This document shows positions 52,401-61,519 of a DNA stretch of 64,000 nt, piece after piece (the first letter of the stretch is position 1; every line of letters begins with the position of its first letter). The position numbers and the translations under genes were made by a program. Below the pieces are notes generated by a model. It saw only the letters and a program-made list of their open reading frames with translations, ran no database searches and was not told where the DNA came from. The DNA comes from Toxotes chatareus (lineage: Eukaryota > Chordata > Actinopteri > Toxotidae). The DNA is taken from assembly GCA_016801885.1 (NCBI GenBank), contig CM028898.1, forward strand, positions 6,029,177 to 6,093,176, in the 5' to 3' direction.

Positions 52401-55262
52401 AGTTAAAGAGTGGAGAACTTTTTACACCACATTGCTAAAAATAGGGTTTAGCAGTAGTACGTGTACACATGTGGATGCTGGCAATCATAGAAAGTTCAGT
52501 AAAACCAAAAATATAAGTCTGACTCAGATTAACTTTTTTTAGATCAGTATCTTCTGCTGAGCAAAACCACAGCGCTCTCACCTGTCCAGAGAGCTCCAGG
52601 AAGGGTTCAGGGTCTGGGTCATACCTGAGGGGGGCTGGGACCGTGGAGCTGTGTCACCTCCATCACCAGCAACACTAACATACTGTCCCCGCTTACCCCC
52701 TAACCCGTATTAAACCCTAATCCTCTGAACACAAACAGATCCTCCGCAGATCACACATACACTGTTCCATAAGGGGATTTCCTGATATCCAGGCCAGCGG
52801 TGCCTTGTAACGTTCGCTGTTATGCAAAGAGAGGATGATCACCACATGTCCAGACTCTGCGTAACATCCTCGCCCTGCTCAGCGAGCGGCTGGTTAATCA
52901 AAGTTTAGAGGAAAACTGCCGCTGATCTCCTCGGTCAGACGGTGATTGTTCTGATGTGAAGAGATCCACGGACGACTTCCACCAGCTGAACCAGATCATT
53001 CAGCGCACGATGAGTGGGAGGATCTTAAATTTTCTGACCTTGTGTCACCAGCACACAACAGAAGTTTCCATATGACTGTGTATGTGTGAACGAGTGTGTG
53101 AATGTGTCTGGCAGGCCTCCCAGTATCCGTCCTCAAGAGTTTGCATAAAAGGATGTGACCTACTGGGCAAAGAAGACAGCAGCTCTGGTCCTTGTCAAAC
53201 TGAATATTCCCCCCATCCAGAGCCCCCAAGGATCACTATCAATGAGATCCTTCTCTCTCTCTCTCTCCCTCTCCCCCTGTCTGTCTTTCTGCCTTGTTTT
53301 GCTGAAGCGTGTGTAAACACCAGTTTCTCCCTCTAACATACCAGAACTGCACAGGAAATGGGGAGATTAGAAGGAGGGAGAGAAGAAAGATGGAACATCA
53401 TACACATTAGGAGGGAGGAGGGAGGGAGGAAGGGCACTGGGATATGCCTCAACATGACACACACACACAATGGAGTAGGAGGACCACTAAGGTTTAGCTT
53501 CTCCAAAATCATAGCCCGTAGTGTGAACCGCACCTTGCTTTGAAGCGAAGATATTCGTGTCAGCAGTTAAAAGAAATTCCAGTCGGGCATGGGAACTCCG
53601 CCTATCATTATGAGAATCGGTGTGACTGAGATGAATTATTAATCGTGTGACTCTGTGGCCAGATCAAAATTAACGGCTCCTTAAAAATGAAAAATGTCTC
53701 ATGGAAATCTTTCCTGTTGTCCTGTAAATCAGCAAACATCAGGGCGCCCTGCCAGTTACCCCACCACAACATTTTGTTTTGAACACTAAAAAGATTTATC
53801 CTGTATTCATGAACTCCTACCTCAGCTAACCTCCAACAACTCCAGCACACACACACACAAACTTCCCTTCAATCCCATTAATTCTCTCACAAACATCAAA
53901 CGAGTTCATTCTCTTTCTCTCACATACACATACAAGGCAAATAAACCTCGGCACGATAAAGTTAAGACGTTAAGACGCTCCTTTGAGGAGAGTATCTCTA
54001 GGTTTTAGTCTTGGCTCCATGTTCAAACATTTACATTCAATTTAACGCCGTGAGACGGGCCACTTTGATGTGGCCCGCATGCCCCTGTGAGGCACATAGA
54101 TAGTCTGTATGAGTAATTGTATTATTTTGTCTGCCTCAAACCGTGTGGTGCTGTGTGTCACCTGGACCGACACTGATACACCGCTCATGTGCATTCATCA
54201 CGTGTCACAGGCATTTTTCAAAGTATCACAGCTGTGGCACAAAGACACAAAGAGAGCGGCGGGGTGTTGTCGGTGTGGGGAAAAAACAATCATGGTAAAA
54301 TGTGTTATTTATGATCAGTCCATCACTGGTTTTCCTAACATACTGTAGTGTCGTTGTAATGGCTGCAATATATTAATTTTAATGCCTTTAAAGCCTCTGT
54401 CATTCCACCTCTCCTGTACCTGATGATCTGTTTGGGTATAGATGAGCGCCGTCGGGTCAGTATTTTGGGAACACAGGACCGCCTTCGAACACTCGGCACC
54501 CTCCTGGGGCTCCTCTGGCCCTTTGGGGGAACCGTGTTGACGCGCTCAAAGCGTACCCTTTTCTCGCTTAACACACATCGCAGCAAGGAGAGGAGAAAAC
54601 AGGGAGGCAGAGAGGAGAAGCAGATATAAATAAGGCAAAGTCAAAGAAAGGGAGGGAGGAACAAGAGAGAATAAAAGACAGCATGATTAATTTGCGTTAA
54701 ATCAGAAAGGAAATTAGTCTTGTTAGGGATTTAATGCAGAGAATTACTGAGAATATAAGACATGCAGAAGTCATGCGAAATTAGCAGCTGGGCAAAATCA
54801 GCAAAATCAGCAGAGAGGAAAGAAGAGAAAGAAGAGAACGGCTTATGTGTGTCTAACCTCTTGATAGACTGTGTGATGGAGGGCTTTCTCTCCAGAGGAG
54901 GTCTGAGGTAGTTGTTGGAAGTTTCCAAGGCAGTGATGCAGGCCTGAGGATTTTCCCCCGGCATGCTGACACTGCGCAGGCGCTTTACTGGCTGCAACAC
55001 ACACAACACATGATCACGCACACACCCTCTGTGTGAAACAAGATTTTATTTTTGTCCAACTTATGTTTCTAATGTTGAAGATGAAAGTGCTGATAGATTA
55101 TTAGTCACAGACGTACATTTACAGTACTGGTAGTCATTGTGTTTTTACCTCTGTGTGTGTGGGTGACTCATCCAGTGTCAGCTGGATGGTGGGGATGTCC
55201 AGTTTGAGCCATGGTGGCTTCTTCCTCTGCAGGCTGCTGTTCCTGCTGCCCGGCTCATCCAT
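43236..55262 (-). CDS. rhbdf1: iRhom1 (Rhbdf1), inactive rhomboid pseudoprotease, 18 coding exons, 851 aa
   Basis: All 18 exons, from 55149-55262 to 43236-43431, have GT-AG borders and join in phase to 851 codons plus TGA; human RHBDF1 is about 855. The cytosolic N-terminus (1-400) has [53 protein letters not shown] and [20 protein letters not shown]1 is about 401-425. The Cys-rich luminal iRhom homology domain (about 430-645) contains [26 protein letters not shown] and an NHT sequon. The rhomboid core (about 645-830) has [29 protein letters not shown] and [14 protein letters not shown]. The catalytic GxSG motif is replaced by GPAG (714-717): Ala stands where active rhomboids have Ser, while His768 remains. 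iRhoms act in the ER and secretory path, where they traffic and stabilise ADAM17. [11 protein letters not shown] and the GTADWFG region identify iRhom1 rather than iRhom2. No frameshift or missing exon was found. Confidence 0.97.
43569..43792 (-). CDS. rhbdf1: rhbdf1 coding exon 17, pseudo-catalytic segment (residues 713-787)
   Basis: Acceptor CTCTCAG, donor CATCAG|GTAAGC. It encodes [19 protein letters not shown], where Ala replaces the rhomboid nucleophile Ser, and [19 protein letters not shown] with the retained His. Confidence 0.97.
43925..44078 (-). CDS. rhbdf1: rhbdf1 coding exon 16 (residues 661-712)
   Basis: Acceptor GTCCGCAG, donor GCCGAG|GTACAA. It encodes [20 protein letters not shown] and [18 protein letters not shown]. 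Confidence 0.97.
44237..44337 (-). CDS. rhbdf1: rhbdf1 coding exon 15 (residues 628-661)
   Basis: Acceptor CTCCTCCAG, donor GCTGG|GTGACT. It encodes [20 protein letters not shown] and SLFLHAG, entering the rhomboid core. Confidence 0.96.
44453..44545 (+). pseudogene. tRNA-Ile(UAU) pseudogene in rhbdf1 intron 14
   Basis: GCACCAGTGGTACAATCTGT, then CAGCACATAGTCCTTATAAG, ACAATGTCCT and GCAATGTCGAGGTTG follow the intact gene at 55876-55969 base for base over about 70 nt, including the tRNA intron. The T-arm and 3' acceptor strand are lost. It lies opposite in orientation to the host gene, between exons 14 and 15. Confidence 0.7.
44682..44757 (-). CDS. rhbdf1: rhbdf1 coding exon 14 (residues 602-627)
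   Basis: Acceptor CGTTGCAG, donor TCACAG|GTAGGA. It encodes [20 protein letters not shown]. Confidence 0.96.
45007..45101 (-). CDS. rhbdf1: rhbdf1 coding exon 13 (residues 571-602)
   Basis: Acceptor ATGTGTAG, donor GGACG|GTAAGG. It encodes [20 protein letters not shown] with an N-glycosylation sequon (NHT). Confidence 0.96.
45393..45456 (-). CDS. rhbdf1: rhbdf1 coding exon 12 (residues 549-570)
   Basis: A 64-nt exon with acceptor TTTTGTAG and donor TGGCCA|GTGAGT. It encodes [20 protein letters not shown]. Confidence 0.95.
45591..45691 (-). CDS. rhbdf1: rhbdf1 coding exon 11 (residues 516-549)
   Basis: Acceptor CTCCTGCAG, donor CCCCAG|GTAATG. It encodes [16 protein letters not shown] and GSVCHQDPR. 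Confidence 0.96.
45821..45982 (-). CDS. rhbdf1: rhbdf1 coding exon 10 (residues 462-515)
   Basis: Acceptor TCCCGCAG, donor TGTTCG|GTCAGT. It encodes [17 protein letters not shown] and the cysteine motif [13 protein letters not shown]. Confidence 0.97.
46225..46299 (-). CDS. rhbdf1: rhbdf1 coding exon 9 (residues 437-461)
   Basis: Acceptor TTCTTTAG, donor AGCTCA|GTAAGT. It encodes [20 protein letters not shown] at the start of the iRhom homology domain. Confidence 0.97.
46406..46517 (-). CDS. rhbdf1: rhbdf1 coding exon 8, TM1 (residues 399-436)
   Basis: Acceptor CCTCCTCAG, donor GATTCT|GTATGT. It encodes the first membrane segment, [20 protein letters not shown], followed by [12 protein letters not shown]. 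Confidence 0.97.
46644..46892 (-). CDS. rhbdf1: rhbdf1 coding exon 7 (residues 316-399)
   Basis: Acceptor CATTCCAG, donor CACAG|GTAAGG. It encodes [29 protein letters not shown] and [11 protein letters not shown], leading to TM1. Confidence 0.97.
47020..47162 (-). CDS. rhbdf1: rhbdf1 coding exon 6 (residues 269-316)
   Basis: Acceptor CTTGGTAG, donor CATGCT|GTGGGT, phase 2 out. It encodes [17 protein letters not shown] and ELERSHLML. Confidence 0.95.
47542..47664 (-). CDS. rhbdf1: rhbdf1 coding exon 5 (residues 228-268)
   Basis: Acceptor TTTGTTAG, donor ACCAGA|GTGAGC. It encodes [20 protein letters not shown] and [19 protein letters not shown]. Confidence 0.95.
48838..49044 (-). CDS. rhbdf1: rhbdf1 coding exon 4 (residues 159-227)
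   Basis: Acceptor GTGTGTAG, donor ATGAAG|GTGTTA. It encodes [42 protein letters not shown] and KAAAALMK. Confidence 0.97.
49727..49952 (-). CDS. rhbdf1: rhbdf1 coding exon 3 (residues 83-158)
   Basis: Acceptor TCTCTCTAG, donor CAGAGG|GTAGGC. It encodes [18 protein letters not shown] and [15 protein letters not shown], hallmark iRhom1 cytosolic segments. Confidence 0.97.
52088..52400. mobile_element. foldback MITE-like element in an rhbdf1 intron
   Basis: Perfect 12-bp inverted repeats AACATTTTGAGA (52094-52105) and TCTCAAAATGTT (52375-52386) bound a body with TTAGCTTGGCTTAGCACAGA, GGGGGAAACAGCTAGCC and AAAGCTCACTAATTAACATG. It is a widespread teleost repeat by my recollection; a related copy is at 39180-39497. 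No transposase frame is present. Confidence 0.65.
52582..52624 (-). other. weak exon-like segment in rhbdf1 intron
   Basis: CCCCCCTCAG acceptor and GGACAG|GTGAGA donor enclose 43 nt that can read [14 protein letters not shown]. Its length is not a multiple of three, so inclusion between exons 2 and 3 would shift the frame. It could be an alternative first exon, a poison exon or chance. Confidence 0.15.
54420..54566 (-). CDS. rhbdf1: predicted in-frame cassette exon of rhbdf1 (49 codons, Arg/Ser-rich)
   Basis: Between exons 2 and 3 the minus strand has a pyrimidine-rich acceptor region ending GTGTTAAG and a donor CATCAG|GTACAG enclosing exactly 147 nt with no stop. Entry and exit phases are both 2, matching exon 2's end and exon 3's start, so inclusion keeps the frame. 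It would insert [19 protein letters not shown], then [19 protein letters not shown], then [13 protein letters not shown] do not recall this segment in mammalian RHBDF1 or RHBDF2. RRRSSIP fits a loose R-x-x-S-x-P 14-3-3/basophilic kinase motif. The AAG acceptor is weaker than CAG, consistent with optional use. It is excluded from the 851-aa count. Confidence 0.5.
54858..54991 (-). CDS. rhbdf1: rhbdf1 coding exon 2 (residues 39-83)
   Basis: Acceptor GTGTTGCAG, donor AAGAG|GTTAGA, phase 0 in and phase 2 out. It carries LRSVSMPGE and [11 protein letters not shown], the regions that in iRhoms contain phosphorylatable serines for 14-3-3 binding. Confidence 0.95.
55149..55262 (-). CDS. rhbdf1: rhbdf1 coding exon 1 (residues 1-38)
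   Basis: ATG at 55260-55262 ([20 protein letters not shown]) to donor ACAGAG|GTAAAA. An upstream acceptor-like TTGTCCAG near 55290 means the 5' UTR continues in a further upstream, unlocated exon. Confidence 0.93.
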
Positions 55263-55875
55263 GCTCACCGCCTCTCCCTACGCCTGCCAGCTGGACAACA
55301 CACACAAATTCACACAGTCAAAATATGTTCACGGACACATGGCAACAAAAGAAAAATTCCAAACTGTCCTAAGCCAAAAACCAAAACTGAGCAGCTCTGA
55401 GTAATTACAAACAATGGACACAATACGCATAAATAGTAATCAACAATAATCCATGTCTGCACGTGGTGCTGAGCTCCAGACACATAAAGAGGCTGCAGGC
55501 ACATGTCTGAATATATTCACTGCTTAATTCCAGATTTTTTGGCAATGATAATGGATAAATTAGATTTGTATTGAGCCAAATGGGCCGTCGTTCAATAAAA
55601 GAATCTGTCTTTTAATATTTTTGAACAATAGCTCGTTATATGGTCATTAAATACATCCACACACCGCATCTACACAAAGATGCTTTTATTTGAAAAAGTC
55701 ACAGCAAGGACATTTCGCTAAAAGGAAACGTGAAAGCTTAATTTAATATAAACCAAGATTAAATCAACGTGTTCTACAAGTACCAGAGGAGCATCTCTGT
55801 CTGTTTGCTCCCTTAACAACAACAGACTGGCTCATGCAGAACAGTATCCACTATCAGCCCAGGTTAAAACTTCAC

Positions 55876-55969
55876 TGCTCCAGGTGAGGCTCGAACTCAC
55901 AACCTCGGCATCACTCCGCAGGACACTGTCTTATAAGTACCGCGCGCTGACCGATTGCGCCACTGGAGC
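55876..55969 (-). tRNA. tRNA-Ile(UAU), intron-containing
   Basis: The 94-nt gene folds fully: acceptor GCTCCAG/CTGGAGC with discriminator A; D-stem GCGC/GCGC with a GG-containing loop; anticodon stem CGGTA/TGCCG with loop CTTATAA (anticodon UAU); T-stem GTGAG/CTCAC with loop TTCGAGC. A 20-nt intron starts after position 37, the canonical site, as in human tRNA-Ile-UAU genes. A pol III terminator TTTT follows at 55866-55869 on the minus strand. It decodes the rare AUA isoleucine codon. It lies about 600 bp upstream of the first rhbdf1 coding exon, on the same strand, probably in its 5' intron or promoter region. Confidence 0.95.
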
Positions 55970-55984
55970 CTCTGCAGAGCAAAC

Positions 55985-58384
55985 GATCTAGTACTGTTAT
56001 GGAAGGGCAGCGGTGCAGCTATGCTTCAACACCACAAGATGGTGCTGGGATCCTCTGAGGTAAGGCTTTCCTGTAGTACTCAGGCAGACACATATCAACG
56101 GAGACAGACAGGACACAAAGGGATGCCTATTACTCGCAGCAGAGTGTGATCCCGTTCTTTTTAAACAGACCTTTCATACAAGAATATGGTCTGAGTGCAG
56201 CAGGCCACCTATTAAGAGACAGAGAGAGTTTAACACATCGAACAACTGAGCTACACAAACAGAAGGAAAGCCACAGAATAGAAAACCAAAGCCCCCACTC
56301 ATCCCGTTGTTCGCTGGTTAATGGGTTTATGGGTAAGGGAAGGCATTTGGAGAGGGAAAGGGGCTTTCCTGCTTAACCATTTCACTGGAAGATGTATGGG
56401 AATAAATGAAAAATCTTTCCACTTCTATTAAAATCAGTTTAGCTACCCAGCGGCCAGGGAGGCAGCGTACAATGGTGCCTTTTATTACGAAGTGCCAACA
56501 CGAACATTTCTTTTCCCCATCACAAATGCATTTTAAAGCTGCTGAGCTCGTCAGGTTGAGCAGCAACTCAAAACCTCAGCACCTTTCTGCTGCTTACTGT
56601 GTCACTGCGACCACATAGTAACAACATAGCACTTTGTGACTCCCTGAATAGCTCCTTGGTTAATTGTCTGAAGCGCTGAGGCTTTAGAACTCTAGAAAAA
56701 AAAGATGACCAACATAGAGTTCAACTGACCTTCCCCTTCTTTCTCACACAAAACTTACAATGACAATGGTGGCACGTTTACCACCTGAGACAAACGGGTC
56801 ATTTTTAGACGTTTTCAGCTAAAACGGCAGCTGTGGCTCTCGGACTTTAGCAGCTGTATCATTTTAAAAGTCTCTAAAAGAGTCTTAAACAGGCACTTGA
56901 TGGCTAAAATACTGAGGCTGTAGCTGCATGTTGGAGGAAATGCATCACACAGTGGATGTGATTTCATCAGTGCGTCATTTTTAATATGACCTAACAAAAT
57001 ATTGCCTAACAAAACCTTTTAAGAAGGCCTCCTTAAATTTGGTTACTAAACCAATACACAACCAATGTGACATAAAATTGTCCGTGCTCTCTGATGGACA
57101 AACTATATAACAGAGTTTCTAAATTAAATGATGTCAAATATGTCTGGTATCCACTAACATATTTGCTTTGCTGTACTACAATTTCATCTGAATAATCAGC
57201 AAACATATCCAGTGATAACAGCTTATCTGCAATAAGATAATATCAGCTGATAAATCGGCTCAGTTGATTTAGGGACAAGTAATATACAAAGTGAATTCAG
57301 GAAATTCTCCTGAAGGGAAATAAGGTATCTGGGTCCAGGCAAAAGGAATACTCATCTACCTCTAGTAAAGGCCTGTTGCTGAGGTGAATAAAGGCCTTTA
57401 TTGATAGTTTTATAGCATGTCTGCTTCTGATCATCATCTCTCAACACACTTGGTCTTTTCCAAATGTATTTCCCCCATTCACTTTACTAAAATGTCATTT
57501 AATCTGAAAAAATGTCTCCGTGCTGCCGCTCAGTTTGAGAAAACACTAGTATTTCTCTAGTCAGTTTATGGCTTATATATTCTGTGGGCCAAGGGGAAGT
57601 CATTGAGCAGGAGAGAAGGGACTATTACTGTATAATAGGACATCTGCACGTGGTTCTCGTGCGATGTAATGAGCGACCACCAACGAGGAGCTCCTGTAGA
57701 TCTCAGCTGTGAATCATTCTGATTCATGGCTGTGAATAAAATTACAGACTCCCCTCTCTTGCCATAAAGCCATTAGCTGAACAATAATCTGTTCCATCAT
57801 ACGTAGTCCTGGAGCCGATATTCAGACTTCTGGCCAAAGCCGAGTCTAACGAGCTGAAAGATATTCAACACTGGCAGCTGGAGGACTTCTTGATACACAC
57901 CGACGCAGACGGGGACAGGGTGTGCTTCCAAACCAGAGAGTCGACGCACACATACTCGCAGTTGCACTCTATCCCCAGGGGAAAAAATCCCCCTTTGGAA
58001 ATTCTCACTTGTCAAATACAATCAGTTCAGGTGTCTGCTTTGCACTAAAATTGTATTGTGTTTTTGTTTCTACGATATCCACTCTCACACAAACTGGCTT
58101 ATCTGTTTAGATAGTGATCTCCTACATTTCCCAGGAGGCAGCGATTACAGAACAGGTGTGAACTTGTGAATCTCGGTCGAAGATGGGTGTTTGGACAAAT
58201 AAAGAGTTTCCAGCTACAGATGGGAGTAGCAGCATGTCAAGAGCACGAGCTGAGCGTGTGCTCCCATGCAGTTAACCAAAGCTGGATAAGACATGACAGT
58301 ATGCTGTGGTACATACTGATCTACTGAGGTTACTGGAGGTGTTTAAGCTTGTATTTCTCCCTCCTACAATGGATTCAACATGGC
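55985..58384. other. rhbdf1 5' flank or first intron
   Basis: No exon is identified. The missing rhbdf1 non-coding first exon and promoter may lie here or farther right. CTACATTTCCCAGGAGGCA at 58122-58140 resembles a ZNF143-type promoter motif. A minus-strand frame at 57797-58021 has no recognisable similarity. Confidence 0.45.
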
Positions 58385-58735
58385 ATGATGCCTAAAGACT
58401 TTGGTGAGCCACAGACCTTTCCTCTGGCACCACCAGGTCAGACTTTTCACACATCTAGTGAAATATCTCTACATCTAATGGATGGAATAGCCACAAAATA
58501 CTGCAGAGGAATTGATGGTGCCCCAGAGGAGGAATCCTTTAGCTCCACCATGTCTTTGACAAATGTGGTTTGAAGTGAAATATCTTGACAACAATGGGGT
58601 GAACTGCCATGAAACTCAGCACATAACATATGTTAGCATTGTCACTATGAGCATAATAAAATGCTGATGTTAGCATTTAGCTCACTGCACTGCAGCGTCT
58701 CTGAGTGCAGCCTCATAGAGCTGCTAGTCTTGTTC
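58385..58735 (-). mobile_element. teleost LINE-like 3'-end fragment (copy 3, reversed)
   Basis: Contains GACTTTGGTGAGCCACAGA, CTCTGGCACCACCAGGTCAG, TTGACAACAATGGGGTGAAC and GATGTTAGCATTTAGCTCA in the antisense order of the repeat seen at 15175 and 24308. It is mutated and without coding capacity. Confidence 0.55.
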
Positions 58736-58739
58736 TATG

Positions 58740-61424
58740 AAGAAAGACCTATGTCACTGGGATGATCTGGAAGATGGCAAATACACTTCACTAAAACAAC
58801 TACACATAGCAACGTTTAACCCTTGTGAAGAGATGTTAAATGGTCTTCTTCTGAATTACCGTCCACATTTTGAGCATTCATATACAGACACGCTATACAT
58901 GTTGTATAAATATACACAGACAGAGACCAGGCCGGTGTTTGTCCATGCAGAAAAATGTCAAACTAAAGGCAGGTTCTGCAAAGCTGACTGCCCAGTGTCA
59001 GTGTTTTGGTCTCCCTGTGGTCACATGTGGAAGCCTGCGCGTTCCCTTACGGTCACAGAGGATAAACACACCCCTGCAAATAGAATCCTTCTCCAGAACA
59101 ATCCTTAACCACATCCTTTGCTTATTCCGCGGCAGTGATGCACAGTGTGTGTTTGTGTACATACTGACATTGAACACAGCCTCTCTAAGATGTACTAGCA
59201 CAATGAAGGATGAATATGGACACGCAAACCCATACACACACTCACACGCATACAGTGTATAAACACTCACATGACAACCATTGCTTCGGTCTCCGACGTC
59301 AGGGTTTTACTATCCTACATACGGCTTAAGACGAGATGCCGTGTGGTCCAAAACCAATCTCTTCTTTTTTTCATCTTGTTTCCAACATCCACCATTTGTT
59401 ACTCCATGATCAGGATCTCTCGCTTTTTTTTTTTTCTTTCGAGTTGGGTTTTCATGACAGGCAGATTAGGAGCTGTAATCCCTGTGCTCCACACCACATG
59501 ACGTCATCCTGCTGTCAGGCCTCAGAGGCTCATACCGACCCCTGACTGGATGGCGATACCACAGCGGTGGTGTCATCAGCACCCGGCAGGAAGTGGTGTC
59601 TCGCATACTCACAGATTCACTCTCAAAGTGAAGTCCACTGCTGGGATTTAACATCGAAGCAAAGTCACTTTATTATTCTACTTGGGTTGAAATTTATCAG
59701 CCAAAGATTACAGAAAATTAGATTAGAAAATTGTCATGTATATGATTAAAGTTCTCAGTTATATCAATACACCGTGCATGAAAGATTCAGTGTTCACAAT
59801 ACTATGGCAGAAAGTTAAAAGATTTATCAAATTGAAAGAAACTCTCCTTTACACATGAGTTTTCCAACAATGAAAGTATTCTGTAATAAGTGTTGTCTCA
59901 TTCACACTTCTGATGTCAAGTTATAGATGTTACCTTTTGAGAATTATCACAGGAAGTGTGAACCGTCTGTGCAGTGCTGCAGCCTGCTGTGTCTATAGGG
60001 GACTGCGACTGAACAGCAGTGTAATTGGATCCTCTTCACATAGGGTGACATTTCCTGACATGCTGAGACAGAATAAAACGAAGGCAATGTTTTGGCACCG
60101 AAGCAAGACGCTGCTTCCCAATTGTGTTCTGAGGCATCAAGTCACTGTGCCATGGAAACTCATTTTGACTGCCCATCAGTAAGTTTTAATATCCAGTGGC
60201 TCTTTATGTTAAGAAGTCAAAAAAACCTAATCTCTGCTCTGTGTCCATTCATTCTCTGAACCTCTCTTTCTCTTTCTGTCTCCTGTCTCCTTTCTGTTCC
60301 TCCTTGCATGCCAAAGTCACATTTTTGTTTACTCTGCTGCTTAACATTTAATTCACTGTCAATGCAACAATGGTTTTTGCAGAGTAAGATCAATGGTTTG
60401 AATGCAGCTCCTACTATATAGCTGTATTATTTCAAAAACTGCATCTCTTTATGTTTGGTGAGGTTTAACAAAAGTGAAAGGTGCAACAAAGGTGCAACAC
60501 AGATAATAAGCTAAAATTGCTTCCTCCATTTCAGACTCTCCGGTCCCTCAAAGGTCAGCTTACAATTTGGTATGTAGAGCAAATTTGCAGGTCCCCACAA
60601 GTGAAAGCCTTAATCACTATGATTCAATTGGAATAACTGAATTCACTGTGAAATTCCACATTTTCAAATGCTAGTGTAACCAGGCCTTAATACAAAAATT
60701 ACACACTTTGCATGGTGGAAAACCAGCTGAATTCTTCAGATGGCTGAGGCCGGTTTCACTGCTACTTTTGCAGATTATTCTGTCCAAATAATGTTTCATC
60801 ACATCAGACGCTTGCTCCGCTCTAACAGGAACTACAACCTGCCCAACAGCAACTCTGGGCACAGTTTAACGTTAGTATTAATGCACTTGATCTTGGGAAA
60901 CGACCGACTGTAGCCTCAAAAAAATTGCCCGCTCCAGATGAAAGCTTAAGTCTTGAGCTTTACATTGGAAAGAATGCGTAAGAAAATGCGTTTTATTATG
61001 TATATACTGTATTATACTTGTTAAATGACTGAAAAATAATGAATGAGGTCAGATATTCGACCATGCTTTACATCAGAAACTCACTTGGGCATAAAGAAAT
61101 AAATCTAAATCTTCTGATTTGGGGGAAAACGTTGCCCTCATCTGATCATCTGATCTTTTTCACATGAAAATCCTGCCTCTCAAAGCTTCTAAAAAAACTC
61201 TCTATCTCCATTTTTTTGTCCACCATCCAGTTTGTTCTGATGTAACAAAGCACGAGTGGGTCACATAGATTAAAAGTGAGTTATGCCGTGTGCTTTTACC
61301 CTCCTATCCTCCTCCACCCGCCCCCACTGCTAGACCATGTATGCTCTGGGCTCTCATCTGTGCCAGATGTTACAGTCATAACACAGAAGGTCATTTCCCT
61401 TCTGTTTGCAGAGTCCTGCTGTAC
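58740..61424. other. non-coding region, nothing recognised
   Basis: No gene, RNA or intact transposon is seen. Short frames here lack splice sites with similarity. Poly(T) is present at 59424-59435. Confidence 0.45.
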
Positions 61425-61437
61425 TGTGAGTGAGTGA

Positions 61438-61496
<59 letters not shown>

Positions 61497-61519
61497 CGTG
61501 TGTGTGTGAGTGTGTGTGT
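61425..61519 (+). repeat. (GTGA)n-(GT)n compound microsatellite
   Basis: GAGT/GTGA tetranucleotides grade into about 70 bp of GT dinucleotides with GTGCGTGC interruptions. Confidence 0.95.

Larger units (their letters stand above)
49953..54419 (-). other. rhbdf1 intron between exon 3 and the cassette exon
   Basis: This largest internal intron holds a foldback transposon (about 52088-52400), GA- and TC-rich simple sequence (53250-53430) and a weak 43-nt exon-like segment at 52582-52624. No further constitutive exon is needed by the protein. Confidence 0.7.

Noticed and set aside
43236..55262. rhbdf2 instead of rhbdf1
   Set aside because: [35 protein letters not shown] and the [18 protein letters not shown] segment follow iRhom1; iRhom2 differs in each from memory (for example STAQWFGVSGD).
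57797..58021. Minus-strand frame (FSPGDRVQLRVCVRRLSG) as an upstream rhbdf1 exon
   Set aside because: No matching phase to exon 1, which carries the conserved start itself, and no known iRhom sequence resembles it.
58998..59270. Overlapping frames of 90-130 codons on both strands
   Set aside because: Neither strand gives a recognisable domain, and frames of this length are expected by chance in stop-poor sequence.
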